From Sphingomonas sp. 7/4-4 (lineage in GTDB: Bacteria > Pseudomonadota > Alphaproteobacteria > Sphingomonadales > Sphingomonadaceae): 64,000 nucleotides of DNA. This document shows, piece after piece, positions 16,797-25,001 of this stretch. The position numbers and the translations under genes were made by a program. Location of the stretch: NCBI RefSeq assembly GCF_027941955.1, contig NZ_CP115960.1, forward strand, positions 3,550,501-3,614,500, read 5' to 3'. Every line of letters begins with the position of its first letter. Within the stretch, counting starts at the first letter, position 1. The notes below the pieces were generated by a model. The model was not told where the DNA came from, did no database searches, and saw only the letters and a list, made by a program, of their open reading frames with translations.

Positions 16797-18352
16797 AGGT
16801 CGCGCTGCTGTCCGGAATCGCGGCCCTCACTTTGGGAGCGGCATCGCCCGCGCCGCAGAAAGTGGACCTGCTGATCCGCGGCGGCACGATCTATACCGGC
16901 TCGGCCGAACCATTTGTCGGCGATGTCGCGATCAGCGGCGACAGGATCGTCTCGGTCAGCCGCCACGCAGATGTGACCGCCGCGCGCGTGATCGACGCCA
17001 GGGGCATGATCGTCGCGCCCGGATTCATCGATCCGCATACCCATATGGGCGGCGACCTGACTTCCGACGACGCGGCGAAGCGGCTGGTGCCCGCTTTCCT
17101 GATGCAGGGCGTGACCACGGCGTTCATCGGCAATGACGGCGGCGGCAGCCCCGATGTCGCCAAGGTGCTGGGCAGCGCCGCGAGCAAGCCGGTGGGGATC
17201 AACTACGCCGCTTATGTCGGCTTCGGCGCAGTGCGCGAGAAGGTGGTCGGCGAAGCGGATCGCGTGCCGACCGCCGCCGAGCTCGACCAGATGAAGACGC
17301 TGGTGGCGAACGCGATGTGCCAGGGCGCATTGGGCCTCTCGACCGGATTGTTCTACGCGCCGCAGAGCTTCGCGAAGACCGACGAAGTGGTGGCGCTCGC
17401 GCGCGAGGCGGGGAAGCGCGGGGGCGTCTATGACAGCCATATCCGCGACGAATCCAGCTACACCGTCGGGCTCGCCGCGGCGATCGACGAGGCGATCGCG
17501 ATCGGCAGGCAGGGCGGCCTGCCGTCGCATATCGCGCATATCAAGGCGCTCGGCGTCGACGTGCAGGGCCAGGCCCCGGCGATCATCGCCAAAATCGAGG
17601 CGGCGCGGCGCGCGGGGCAGAAGGTGACCGCGGACCAATATCCGTGGTCGGCGAGCGGCACGAGCCTGGTCGCATCGCTGATGCCGCTCTGGGCGCAGGA
17701 TGGCGGGCGGCCGGCGCTGCTCAAGCGCTTCGACGATCCCGCGCTGGCGGAGAAACTGCGCAGCGGGATTACCGAGAATCTGCGGAAGCGTGGCGGCGCG
17801 GACAAATTGCTGATCGTCGAGGGGAAATACGCCGATCGCACGCTGGCCGATGTCGCGAAGGAGCTGGGGCAGGATCCGGTGAACGCGGCGATCACGGTGA
17901 TCCGCATCGACGATCCGGGCGTGGTCTCGTTCAACCAGAGCGAGGCCGATATCACGCGCTTCATGCAGCAGCCCTGGGTGATGACGAGCTCGGACGCGTC
18001 GGGCGGCCACCCGCGCGTCTATGGCAGCTTCGCGCGGAAATATGCGAAGTACACGAAGGCGGAGCGCGCGATCACCCTGCGCCAGTTCGTCGAGCGGAGT
18101 TCGGCGCTGACCGCCGATACCTTCGAGCTGGCCGGGCGCGGGCATCTGGGCGTGGGGGCCTTCGCTGACGTGGTGGTGTTCGATCCAGAGACCTATGCGG
18201 CGCGGGCGACGTATGAGCAGCCCAAGCTGACGGCGCAGGGCGTGCGGACGGTGGTGGTCAACGGCGTGGTCGCAGTCGACAACGGCGCGCTGACCGGGCG
18301 GGCCAGCGGACGGGCACTGGCGCACCAGCCGACCGCCGGGACATGCCGTTGA
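16793..18352 (+). CDS. N-acyl-D-amino-acid deacylase (amidohydrolase)
   Basis: The roughly 519-residue protein is an amidohydrolase-superfamily member of the D-aminoacylase branch: it removes acyl groups from N-acyl-D-amino acids using zinc. Metal-binding PGFIDPHTHMGGD follows a beta-sandwich start (VDLLIRGGTIYTGSAEPF). SHIRDE, PSHIAHIKALG and SSDASGGHPRVYG carry further conserved ligands, and the C-terminus returns to the beta-sandwich (GHLGVGAFADVVVFDPET). A signal peptide (MKVALLSGIAALTLGAASPA) suggests a periplasmic site. It overlaps dgcA by ATGA, so it belongs to the D-glutamate operon. Its last 35 bases are duplicated downstream. Confidence 0.9.
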   Translation: MKVALLSGIAALTLGAASPAPQKVDLLIRGGTIYTGSAEPFVGDVAISGDRIVSVSRHADVTAARVIDARGMIVAPGFIDPHTHMGGDLTSDDAAKRLVPAFLMQGVTTAFIGNDGGGSPDVAKVLGSAASKPVGINYAAYVGFGAVREKVVGEADRVPTAAELDQMKTLVANAMCQGALGLSTGLFYAPQSFAKTDEVVALAREAGKRGGVYDSHIRDESSYTVGLAAAIDEAIAIGRQGGLPSHIAHIKALGVDVQGQAPAIIAKIEAARRAGQKVTADQYPWSASGTSLVASLMPLWAQDGGRPALLKRFDDPALAEKLRSGITENLRKRGGADKLLIVEGKYADRTLADVAKELGQDPVNAAITVIRIDDPGVVSFNQSEADITRFMQQPWVMTSSDASGGHPRVYGSFARKYAKYTKAERAITLRQFVERSSALTADTFELAGRGHLGVGAFADVVVFDPETYAARATYEQPKLTAQGVRTVVVNGVVAVDNGALTGRASGRALAHQPTAGTCR

Positions 18353-18899
18353 AAGTGCCGCACAGCTGTGCTCCGGCGAAGGCCGGAGCGTTGGCAACAT
18401 GGCGGTGGGATTGGCCTCCAACGCTCCGGCCTTCGCCGGAGCACAATGGGGCTCGGGGCTCCGTGCCATCTCCGTTCGTGTCGAGCGAAGTCGAGACACG
18501 GAGAGGGAGTGCCCGGCGTCGGTTTCTCGACTTCGCTCGAAACGAACGGATAGCGGATGTTGAGCGCCTGGTTCGCCATCGTTTTGTGGAAGCGCGTGCT
18601 CGGTGCGCTGGCGCACAAGCCGACTGGCGGGACGTGCTGGTGAAAGCGCGGCACAGCTGTGCTCCGGCGAAGGCCGGAGCGTTGGCAACATGGCGGTGGG
18701 ATTGGCCTCCAGCGCTCCGGCCTTCGCCGGAGCACAATGGGGCTCGGGGCTCCGTGCCATCTCCGTTCGTGTCGAGCGAAGTCGAGACACGGAGAGGGAG
18801 TGCCCGGCGTCGGTTTCTCGACTTCGCTCGAAACGAACGGATAGCGGAATGCTGAGCCGCTGGTTCGCCGTTGCTTTGTGGAAGCGCGTGCTCGGCGCG
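18317..18899. repeat. 291-bp tandem duplication carrying inverted repeats
   Basis: Two copies, about 18317-18607 and 18608-18899, are offset by 291 bp. Each copy holds the end of the deacylase gene, a roughly 195-bp core and the first codons of the symporter gene. The core contains a perfect inverted repeat with arms of about 28 bases (TGTGCTCCGGCGAAGGCCGG and its complement) and a second, imperfect one (TCGAGCGAAGTCGAGA / TCTCGACTTCGCTCGA). The core differs at one visible base between copies, while the coding relics differ at roughly 15-20 percent of positions. The first inverted repeat recurs at 41219-41297. Confidence 0.9.
18557..18643 (+). pseudogene. Truncated duplicate of the symporter gene start
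   Basis: The first duplicate copy starts with ATG at 18557 and reads MLSAWFAIVLWKRVLGALA, nearly the same as the symporter start at 18849. It then runs into a copy of the deacylase tail (HKPTGGTCW) and stops. It is a by-product of the tandem duplication and unlikely to make a useful protein, though it keeps an intact start region. Confidence 0.75.
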
Positions 18900-20093
18900 C
18901 TGGCGCTGGGGCTCGTCTTCGCGTTCGTGTGGCCGCAGGGCACACCGTACGTGCAGTTCATGGGCGATCTGTTCGTCCGCGCGATCCGGATGCTCGTCGC
19001 GCCGATCGTGCTGGTGACGATCGCGGCGGGGATCACTTCGCTCGCCGATCCCAGGCGATTAAGCGGGCTGGGCGGACGGACGATCGGGCTGTTCGCACTG
19101 ACCACGGCGATCGCGGTGTCGGTGGGGATGCTGGTCGCCACTTTGGTTCAGCCGGGGGTGGGTGCACCGCTCGGAACTGCGGCGCCGCACGCGCTGGGCG
19201 ATCCGGTGACGCCGTACCAGCAGCTCATCGGGATCATCCCGCTCAATATCTTCGAAGCGCTCGCCAAGGGCGACATGCTGGCGCTGATCTTCGTCGCGAT
19301 CCTGATCGGGGTCGGGACGGTGGTGGCGGGCGAGCCGGGCAAGCCCTTTGCGGCATTGCTGCAGGCGACGTCGGCGGTGCTGCTGAAAGTCGTCGGCATC
19401 GTGATGGAAGCGACGCCCTTCGGCGTGTTCGCGCTGATCGCCAACGCCGTGGCGGCGAACGGCGCGGCGGTGTTCGTCAATGTCGGCTGGCTGGCATTGG
19501 CGGTGGTGCTGGGCAGCCTGATCCAGATCGTGGTGGTGCACAGCCTGATCCTGAAGCTGTTCGCCAGGCTGCCGCTGCTGCCTTTCTTCCGCGGGATCGT
19601 CGATGCGCTGGTCGTCGCCTTCTCGACTGCCTCCAGCTCGGCGACCTTGCCGGTGGCGATGCGGGTGGCGGAGAAGAATCTCGGCGTCGGCCGGTCGGTC
19701 TTCTCGACGGTGCTGCCTTTGGGCGCCAGCATCGGCAAGGACGGCACCGCAATGTATGTCGGGCTGCTCAGCATGTTCGCGCTGCAGGCGTTCGGCACAC
19801 CGCTCACCCCGCAAGTCTATGGCATGGTGCTGCTGACCGGGGCGATCGCCGCGTTCGGGACCGCGCCGGTGCCTTCGGCATCTTTGTTCATGCTCGCCAC
19901 GGTGCTGTCCGCAGTTGGCGTGCCGCCCGAGCAGACGGCTCTGGTGGTCGGTTTCGTGCTGCCGTTCGATCGGCTGCTCGACATGACCCGAACCGTGCCG
20001 AGCGCGAGCGCTAACCTCGTGGTGGCGACGACGGTGGCGCGCTGGGAAAGCGAGCTCGACGAAGAAGTCTATCGGGCGAAGGATTACGCCTGA
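18849..20093 (+). CDS. Dicarboxylate/amino-acid:cation symporter (DAACS/GltP type)
   Basis: A 414-residue member of the DAACS family (SLC1-like), which takes up glutamate, aspartate or C4-dicarboxylates with protons or sodium. Eight helices and re-entrant loops are expected; the first serine-rich re-entrant loop (FSTASSSATLPVAMR), PLGASIGKDGTAMY and the second loop GTAPVPSASLF are readable. It follows the D-aminoacylase gene on the same strand, so it probably imports D-glutamate or a related substrate for the dgc pathway. The gap to the deacylase was enlarged by the tandem duplication, which also left a decoy start upstream. Confidence 0.92.
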   Translation: MLSRWFAVALWKRVLGALALGLVFAFVWPQGTPYVQFMGDLFVRAIRMLVAPIVLVTIAAGITSLADPRRLSGLGGRTIGLFALTTAIAVSVGMLVATLVQPGVGAPLGTAAPHALGDPVTPYQQLIGIIPLNIFEALAKGDMLALIFVAILIGVGTVVAGEPGKPFAALLQATSAVLLKVVGIVMEATPFGVFALIANAVAANGAAVFVNVGWLALAVVLGSLIQIVVVHSLILKLFARLPLLPFFRGIVDALVVAFSTASSSATLPVAMRVAEKNLGVGRSVFSTVLPLGASIGKDGTAMYVGLLSMFALQAFGTPLTPQVYGMVLLTGAIAAFGTAPVPSASLFMLATVLSAVGVPPEQTALVVGFVLPFDRLLDMTRTVPSASANLVVATTVARWESELDEEVYRAKDYA

Positions 20094-20198
20094 ATTTCTC
20101 TCTCGCGAAGTGGGGGAGGGGAACGTGATGCCTCGCGGTTATGCCCTGTTTCACGTTGAACGGTTGCCCGCGCGCGGTTTCGCTTTAGGCTTTCGCAC

Positions 20199-21611
20199 AT
20201 GAAACGATCGCTGCTGCTCCCGCTCCTCCTCGTCGCCACGCCCGCGCTTGCGCAAGCGAGCCTGCAGCAGCGTGTCGAGGTGAAGCTCGGCGAAGCGGCG
20301 ACGGGGACGCGCTTCGGGCTGGTGGTGAGCGACGCCGACGGCAACGAGATCGTCGCGGTCAATCCCGACGGGCGGTTCATGCCGGCGTCGAACACCAAGA
20401 TGTTCACTACCGCCGCGGCCTATGCCTCGCTGACCGGGCTCGACCAGCCCGACGCGGCGGGTGGCGCGGCGGTACGCATCGAGGGACAGGACGTCATCCT
20501 CGAAGGGCATGGCGATGCGCGGCTGTCGAGCGCGGCGGATTGCACCGTGGATTGCCTCGCCACGCTGGCGGACGCGGTGGCGGCGAAGACCAGGCATGTG
20601 CGAGGCGTGATCGGTGACGACACGGTTTTCCCCGATCAGCGCTGGAGCCCGGGGATGAGCTGGAACAACATTCCGAGCCGTTATGGCACGGGGATTTCGG
20701 CACTGACGCTCGACGACAACGAGCTGGTGATCGAAGTGACGCCCGGCACCATCGGCGCGCGGCCCAAAGTGACGGTGCCGATCGACTATTATGCCATCGA
20801 GAACCGCGCAGTGACGGTAGCCGGGGCGGAAAACAATCTCGGCTACGACCGTGCGCCCAATGGCGTTCCGCTGCGGATCACCGGTACGATCGGCGTGGAC
20901 GCCAAGCCCGAGACGCTGCGCGTCGGGATCGACGATCCGGCGCATTATGCCGCGTGGCGCTTCGAAATCCTGCTCGAGGCGCGCGGCGTCGAGGTGAGCG
21001 GCACCATCTCGGTGCGGCATCGTCCGCTGATGCCGAGCGAAGATCCGGCGGTGCGGCCGCCGATGCAGCCGGCGCTCGCCAGGCTGACGCCGCCGCCGCT
21101 CGCCGAGGACGTGGTCCGGATCAACAAGGAGAGCCAGAACCTCCACGCCGAATTGCTGTTGCGCCGGGTGGGCCTGAAGCGCGGCGGCGGATCGATCGCC
21201 GACGGGATGATCGAGGTCCGCGCGATGCTCGATACCGCGGGCGTGCCGCGCACGGCGTGGGACCTGTCCGACGGTTCGGGCATGTCGACGTACAACCGCG
21301 CCGCGCCGCGCGGGACGGTGCAGATGCTCCGCTGGATTTCAGCCCAGCCCTGGAGTGCGGCGTGGCGCGCGTCGCTGCCGATCGGCGGCGTCGACGGGAC
21401 GTTGTCGCGACGGTTCAAGGGAACGGTGCTGGAGGGCAAGGTCTTCGCCAAGACGGGGACGATCAACGCGACCAACGCACTGTCGGGCTATCTGATCGCG
21501 AAGAGCGGCAAGACGCTGACCTTCTCGTCCTTCGCCAACGACGTTCCCGCCGATGCGAGCGCGACGAAGTTCATCGATGCCGCGCTGGTGCTGGTGGCGG
21601 AGGCGAATTAG
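20199..21611 (+). CDS. dacB: D-alanyl-D-alanine carboxypeptidase/endopeptidase (PBP4, family S13)
   Basis: A secreted 470-residue penicillin-binding protein that trims or cuts peptidoglycan crosslinks. Signal peptide MKRSLLLPLLLVATPALAQA is clear. The SxxK motif is in PASNTKMFTTAAA, the SxN-type motif region is DLSDGSGMSTYNRA and the KTG motif is VFAKTGTIN. The long insertion between the first two motifs is characteristic of S13 enzymes. It follows the symporter by about 100 bp and may have its own promoter. Confidence 0.93.
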   Translation: MKRSLLLPLLLVATPALAQASLQQRVEVKLGEAATGTRFGLVVSDADGNEIVAVNPDGRFMPASNTKMFTTAAAYASLTGLDQPDAAGGAAVRIEGQDVILEGHGDARLSSAADCTVDCLATLADAVAAKTRHVRGVIGDDTVFPDQRWSPGMSWNNIPSRYGTGISALTLDDNELVIEVTPGTIGARPKVTVPIDYYAIENRAVTVAGAENNLGYDRAPNGVPLRITGTIGVDAKPETLRVGIDDPAHYAAWRFEILLEARGVEVSGTISVRHRPLMPSEDPAVRPPMQPALARLTPPPLAEDVVRINKESQNLHAELLLRRVGLKRGGGSIADGMIEVRAMLDTAGVPRTAWDLSDGSGMSTYNRAAPRGTVQMLRWISAQPWSAAWRASLPIGGVDGTLSRRFKGTVLEGKVFAKTGTINATNALSGYLIAKSGKTLTFSSFANDVPADASATKFIDAALVLVAEAN

Positions 21612-21637
21612 AAGCGGCCGACGGCGCAGGAGCAAAG

Positions 21638-21922
21638 ATGTTCGTTCCCATCCCCATCCTGATCGCGGCCGGCCTCGTGATCCTGGTGCTGATCGCGATG
21701 ATCGCCCGCGCGGGGCGAAGGCGCGATCCGCTGATGGGCGGGGCGCCGCCGCGGGTGCCGGTGCCGGTCGCGACGCTGTCGCCTGAAGTCGAGCGGGAGG
21801 TTCGCGCACAGCTGGCCGCGGGCCGGAAGATCCAGGCGATCAAGATCGCGCGCGACGCGACGCATCTCGGGCTGAAGGAAACGAAGGACCTGGTCGAGGC
21901 GCTGGAGCGGCGGGGCCCTTAG
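21638..21922 (+). CDS. Membrane-anchored protein with ribosomal L7/L12 C-terminal-like domain
   Basis: The 94-residue product has one N-terminal membrane helix (residues about 3-22, IPILIAAGLVILVLIAMIA), a short Pro-rich linker, and a C-terminal segment KIQAIKIARDATHLGLKETKDLVEALE. That segment matches the helix-turn of the L7/L12 C-terminal domain, which in the ribosome contacts translation factors. Similar anchored L12-like proteins occur in other proteobacteria without known function. It begins 26 bp after dacB, and its last bases overlap the end of the convergent serine hydrolase. Confidence 0.82.
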   Translation: MFVPIPILIAAGLVILVLIAMIARAGRRRDPLMGGAPPRVPVPVATLSPEVEREVRAQLAAGRKIQAIKIARDATHLGLKETKDLVEALERRGP

Positions 21923-22923
21923 GCTTCCCGATCCCATGCCGCGATGACGGCGTCGCCCGTCTCGGGACGTAATTGAAAGATTCCGCTCTCGCGATGCCGG
22001 GTGGGGTGGACGCGATTGGTGAGCAGGGTCCAGGCGAGGCCGCGGTCGAAATCGACCCACAGGCCGGTGCCGGTGAAGCCGGTATGGCCGATCGTCTCGT
22101 CCGAGCATGCCTGGCCGCCCGACCAGCCTTGGAATTTCCGCTCCCAGCCGCAGGTGCGGTGTTCATATTGGGGGTACGGATCGCCTCGAGCATCGCGGGG
22201 CTCGCGCCGCTGCCGTCCAGAAGCCCGCGGGCGAAATCGAGCACGCCGGCGACGGTGCCGAACAGTCCGGCATGGCCGGTCTGCCCCCCATCGCGAAGCA
22301 GTTCTCGTCATGCACTTCGCCCTTGAGCACGCGGCCGCGCCACATGCAGTGCTCGGTGGCGACGGCGGGGCCGGGGGCGGACCGAAGCTGAGGCCTTCGC
22401 CAAGCGGCCAAGCACCGAGCGGCTGGCCGGTGATCCGCTCGATCGCGATGCCGAGCAGGATGAAGTTGATGTCCGAATAGACCGGAGGGCCGTGTCGCCA
22501 TTCGCGCTGGAGGACGAAGGCGCGGAGGCGGGCGGGGTCGTCGCCATAGGTGTAGATCGGCTCGACCGCGGGGAGGAAGCTGCGATGGGCTAGACAGTCG
22601 CGGAAAGTGAGCTGGCGTTCGGCTGCATTGACCACGTCATATTGGCGCAGATCGGGGATCGCCGTGGTGAGCGGGGCGTCGAGGTCCAGCTTCCCTTCGT
22701 CCGCCAGCCGCAGGATCATCGTGGTGGTGGCGATCACCTTCGAGACCGAGGCGAGGTCGAACCAGTGGTCTTCGGTCAGGTCCTCGGGCTCGGGGAGCAA
22801 CGCCGCCTTGCCCGCGTGGCGGACCCAGCGGCGGCCGTCGGCGGCGACCATGCCGAGCGTCGCCCCGGGGATGCGGCCATCGGCGACCGCTGCGGCGGCG
22901 GGAGCGAAGGCTGCGTCGATCAT
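21919..22923 (-). CDS. Class C beta-lactamase-type serine hydrolase (three frameshifts)
   Basis: An S12-type serine hydrolase without an obvious signal peptide. SxxK is in LASVSKVIATTTM, a tyrosine motif in VYSDINFILLG, and the C-terminus has IGHTGFTGTGLWVDFD. Three single-base losses disrupt the middle: at five G near 22374-22378, six C near 22285-22290 and five G near 22166-22170. Adding a base at each restores EHCMWRGRVLKGEVHDENCF, GGQTGHAGLFGTVAGVLDFA and RTPQYEHRTCGW. The last shift returns to the starting frame, so the gene looks intact apart from these. Its stop-side start overlaps ampG by ATGA, suggesting a joint role in muropeptide handling. Confidence 0.82.
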   Translation of the reverse strand: MIDAAFAPAAAAVADGRIPGATLGMVAADGRRWVRHAGKAALLPEPEDLTEDHWFDLASVSKVIATTTMILRLADEGKLDLDAPLTTAIPDLRQYDVVNAAERQLTFRDCLAHRSFLPAVEPIYTYGDDPARLRAFVLQREWRHGPPVYSDINFILLGIAIERITGQPLGAWPLGEGLSFGPPPAPPSPPSTACGAAACSRAKCMTRTASRWGADRPCRTVRHRRRRARFRPRASGRQRREPRDARGDPYPQYEHRTCGWERKFQGWSGGQACSDETIGHTGFTGTGLWVDFDRGLAWTLLTNRVHPTRHRESGIFQLRPETGDAVIAAWDREA

Positions 22924-24482
22924 GCGGCCTCCGGTGCGCGATCGTCAGGGCGGGGCTTCGCGTTCGCCAGCAGCGGCAGGAACAGCAGAGCGGCGAGGCT
23001 GATCACGCCCGAGGCGAGGAAGAACATGTCGAAGCCGTTATACCCGGCTTGGTCGAGCTTGGTGACGATCGACCCGCCCGCCCCGGCGAGCAGCCGTGCG
23101 AGCAGGAACGCGAAGCCCGACAGGAAGGCATATTGCGCGCCGGGGAAGCGCGGATTCACCAGCATCGAGAGATAGACCACGAACACCGCTCCGGCCATGC
23201 CGTTGCCAAACTGGTCGGCGGCGGTGGCGAAGTAGAGCGTGTTCTGATCGACCGGCATGTGCGCCAGCCAGACGAAGCCGAAATTGCCCAAAGCCGCGAA
23301 GAACGCGCCGATGCTCAGCGTTATCCCCCAGCGCCACTTGGTCACCATCCAGCCGCCGAGACCGACGCCGACGATGCTCGAGCCGAGTGCGACGGCGCCA
23401 TCGGCCCAGCCGATCTGCGTCTTGGTGTAGCCCAGAGCGAGGATCATCGGCTTGGACAGGTTGAGCGCGAGCACGTCGCCCATGCGGTAGATCGAGACAA
23501 AGGCCATCACCGCGATTGCCATGAAATCATAGCGCCAGAAGAAATCGACATAGGGTCCGATCGCCGCGGATGTGCGGGCGGGCGCATCGGGCGGAAGGTT
23601 CCGGATCTTCGGGATGAAGAATGCCATGACGATGAAAGGCAGCATCGCGATGCCGAGCACCCAGGGGAGGACGTTGGTATCGGCGCTGATGCCGATGCCG
23701 GAAGCCGCGCCGAGGATCACCCAGCCCGCCGCCGCGACCGTCGCGGTCATTGCCAGCAATATCCCCGCGCTGGCGAGCAGCCCGGTGGCGAGCGATACCG
23801 CGCGACCCCCGCCGGCGCCCGGCGCGCGGGGCAGCAGCGCGAGGATCGGCAGCGGCACCGCCGCGCCCGCCGCGATCAGCAGGTACGAGGCGGTCCAGCC
23901 CGGCTCGATCCCGAAGCTGCGCAGCGAGGCCGAGATGCTGCCCGCGACATCGGCAAACAGCAGGGCGCCGCTTCCGGCCGCGACCATCGCAGTGCGATAG
24001 CCCCACAGGTTCGACGCGGCGACCGGGCCCTGCTCCTCGGGTGTGGGGGCGAGCTCGATGCGCCAGGCATCGGCGGCGACTTCGAGCGTGGTCGTCCAGA
24101 ATGCGAGCAGCACCGCGAACAATGCCGTGAGCGGCAGGCTGGCATCGTCCGAGAACAACGCCATCGCGACCATCGAGGTGAAGACGCCGAGCTGCGACAG
24201 CATGATCCAGCCGCGCCTCTTGCCGAAGAAGCGCGCGAAGCCGGGGACGTCGTATTTGTCGAGCAGGGGCGCCCAGAGGAATTTGAAGGTCGGGAGCAAT
24301 TGCACCCAGGCGAAGAAGCCGATGACCGCGAGCACCACGCCGTGATCGGCGAGCCGGACGCTGAGCACGGTCGAGAACATGTAGAATGGGAGCCCGGCCG
24401 AAAAGCCGAGCAGCACGTAGAGCGCCATGCGCGGGAAGCCGCGGGGAATGCCGTGCGTGTCGGCGGTGACCGCCTCAGCCAA
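22920..24482 (-). CDS. ampG: AmpG-like muropeptide MFS permease
   Basis: A 520-residue major-facilitator protein resembling AmpG, which imports anhydro-muropeptides for cell-wall recycling. The start (GFPRMALYVLLGFSAGLPFYMFSTVLSVRL) and TFKFLWAPLLDKYDVPGFARFFGKRRGWIM match the family, and about 12-14 helices are predicted. It is co-transcribed with the downstream serine hydrolase through a four-base overlap. The alternative is another AmpG-like solute carrier of this subfamily. Confidence 0.85.
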   Translation of the reverse strand: MAEAVTADTHGIPRGFPRMALYVLLGFSAGLPFYMFSTVLSVRLADHGVVLAVIGFFAWVQLLPTFKFLWAPLLDKYDVPGFARFFGKRRGWIMLSQLGVFTSMVAMALFSDDASLPLTALFAVLLAFWTTTLEVAADAWRIELAPTPEEQGPVAASNLWGYRTAMVAAGSGALLFADVAGSISASLRSFGIEPGWTASYLLIAAGAAVPLPILALLPRAPGAGGGRAVSLATGLLASAGILLAMTATVAAAGWVILGAASGIGISADTNVLPWVLGIAMLPFIVMAFFIPKIRNLPPDAPARTSAAIGPYVDFFWRYDFMAIAVMAFVSIYRMGDVLALNLSKPMILALGYTKTQIGWADGAVALGSSIVGVGLGGWMVTKWRWGITLSIGAFFAALGNFGFVWLAHMPVDQNTLYFATAADQFGNGMAGAVFVVYLSMLVNPRFPGAQYAFLSGFAFLLARLLAGAGGSIVTKLDQAGYNGFDMFFLASGVISLAALLFLPLLANAKPRPDDRAPEAA

Positions 24483-24654
24483 AAGCGGCGGCCGATCGAT
24501 ATTGCGGCGGATGTTGCGTCATATTGCGTCCCCGGAACAGCCTGGGCGCACGCTCGCCCGGTGCTTTGCGGCAGTCAATGGCGATGGCGCTGCGTGCGTG
24601 CCGTTATCTCCGGGCGGCATGCCATAAGGCTATGATTGCCCGAACGAAAACTAA

Positions 24655-24895
24655 CGGCGTATCGACATTAACCTAAAACTCCCTCTCCCCTTGATTGCTG
24701 TCTAGCGGAGCTGGGTGAGGGTGCGGCTGCTGCGCAGCCGCACCCTCACCCAGCTCCGACTAAGGCTTTGCTTCGCAAAACCTAAGTCTGCGCAACCAGT
24801 GTGAGGTCGATCATGCCCCGCATGATCGAGGATCGCGCGGGGCGCGATCCGACCTCACACCCCCTTGCAGGGGGCGAGGGAAGTAGAGGGTTGAA
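24655..24895. repeat. Intergenic block with long perfect palindromes
   Basis: Most of the 519-bp gap between ampG and the ZIP gene consists of repeats. 24707-24729 and 24735-24757 are perfect 23-base inverted arms around a five-base loop (arm begins GGAGCTGGGTGAGGGTGCGG). Further downstream GTGTGAGGTCG and CGACCTCACAC enclose smaller hairpins including GATCATGCCCCGCATGATC. The ends (CCTCTCCCC...GGGCGAGGG) resemble those at 33541-33570. I see no gene in the block. A role as a bidirectional terminator or stability element is possible. Confidence 0.8.
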
Positions 24896-25001
24896 TGTCG
24901 ACACAGCCTAACGGCCTTCTCCCCATGACAGCTCGGCGGGAACCCGTGCCGTGACGACGGGTTGCTGATACGCTGCCTGTGGAGAGGGGAGCGCACGCTT
25001 C

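Noticed and set aside
18317..18899. CRISPR-like or transposon-end interpretation of the duplicated block
   Set aside because: Only two units, no regular spacers, no transposase and no target-site duplication. A tandem duplication carrying a palindromic repeat explains it.
16526..19141. 871-residue minus-strand frame opposite the deacylase and the repeat
   Set aside because: Antisense to well-supported genes; its apparent internal repeats are only the translated tandem duplication.
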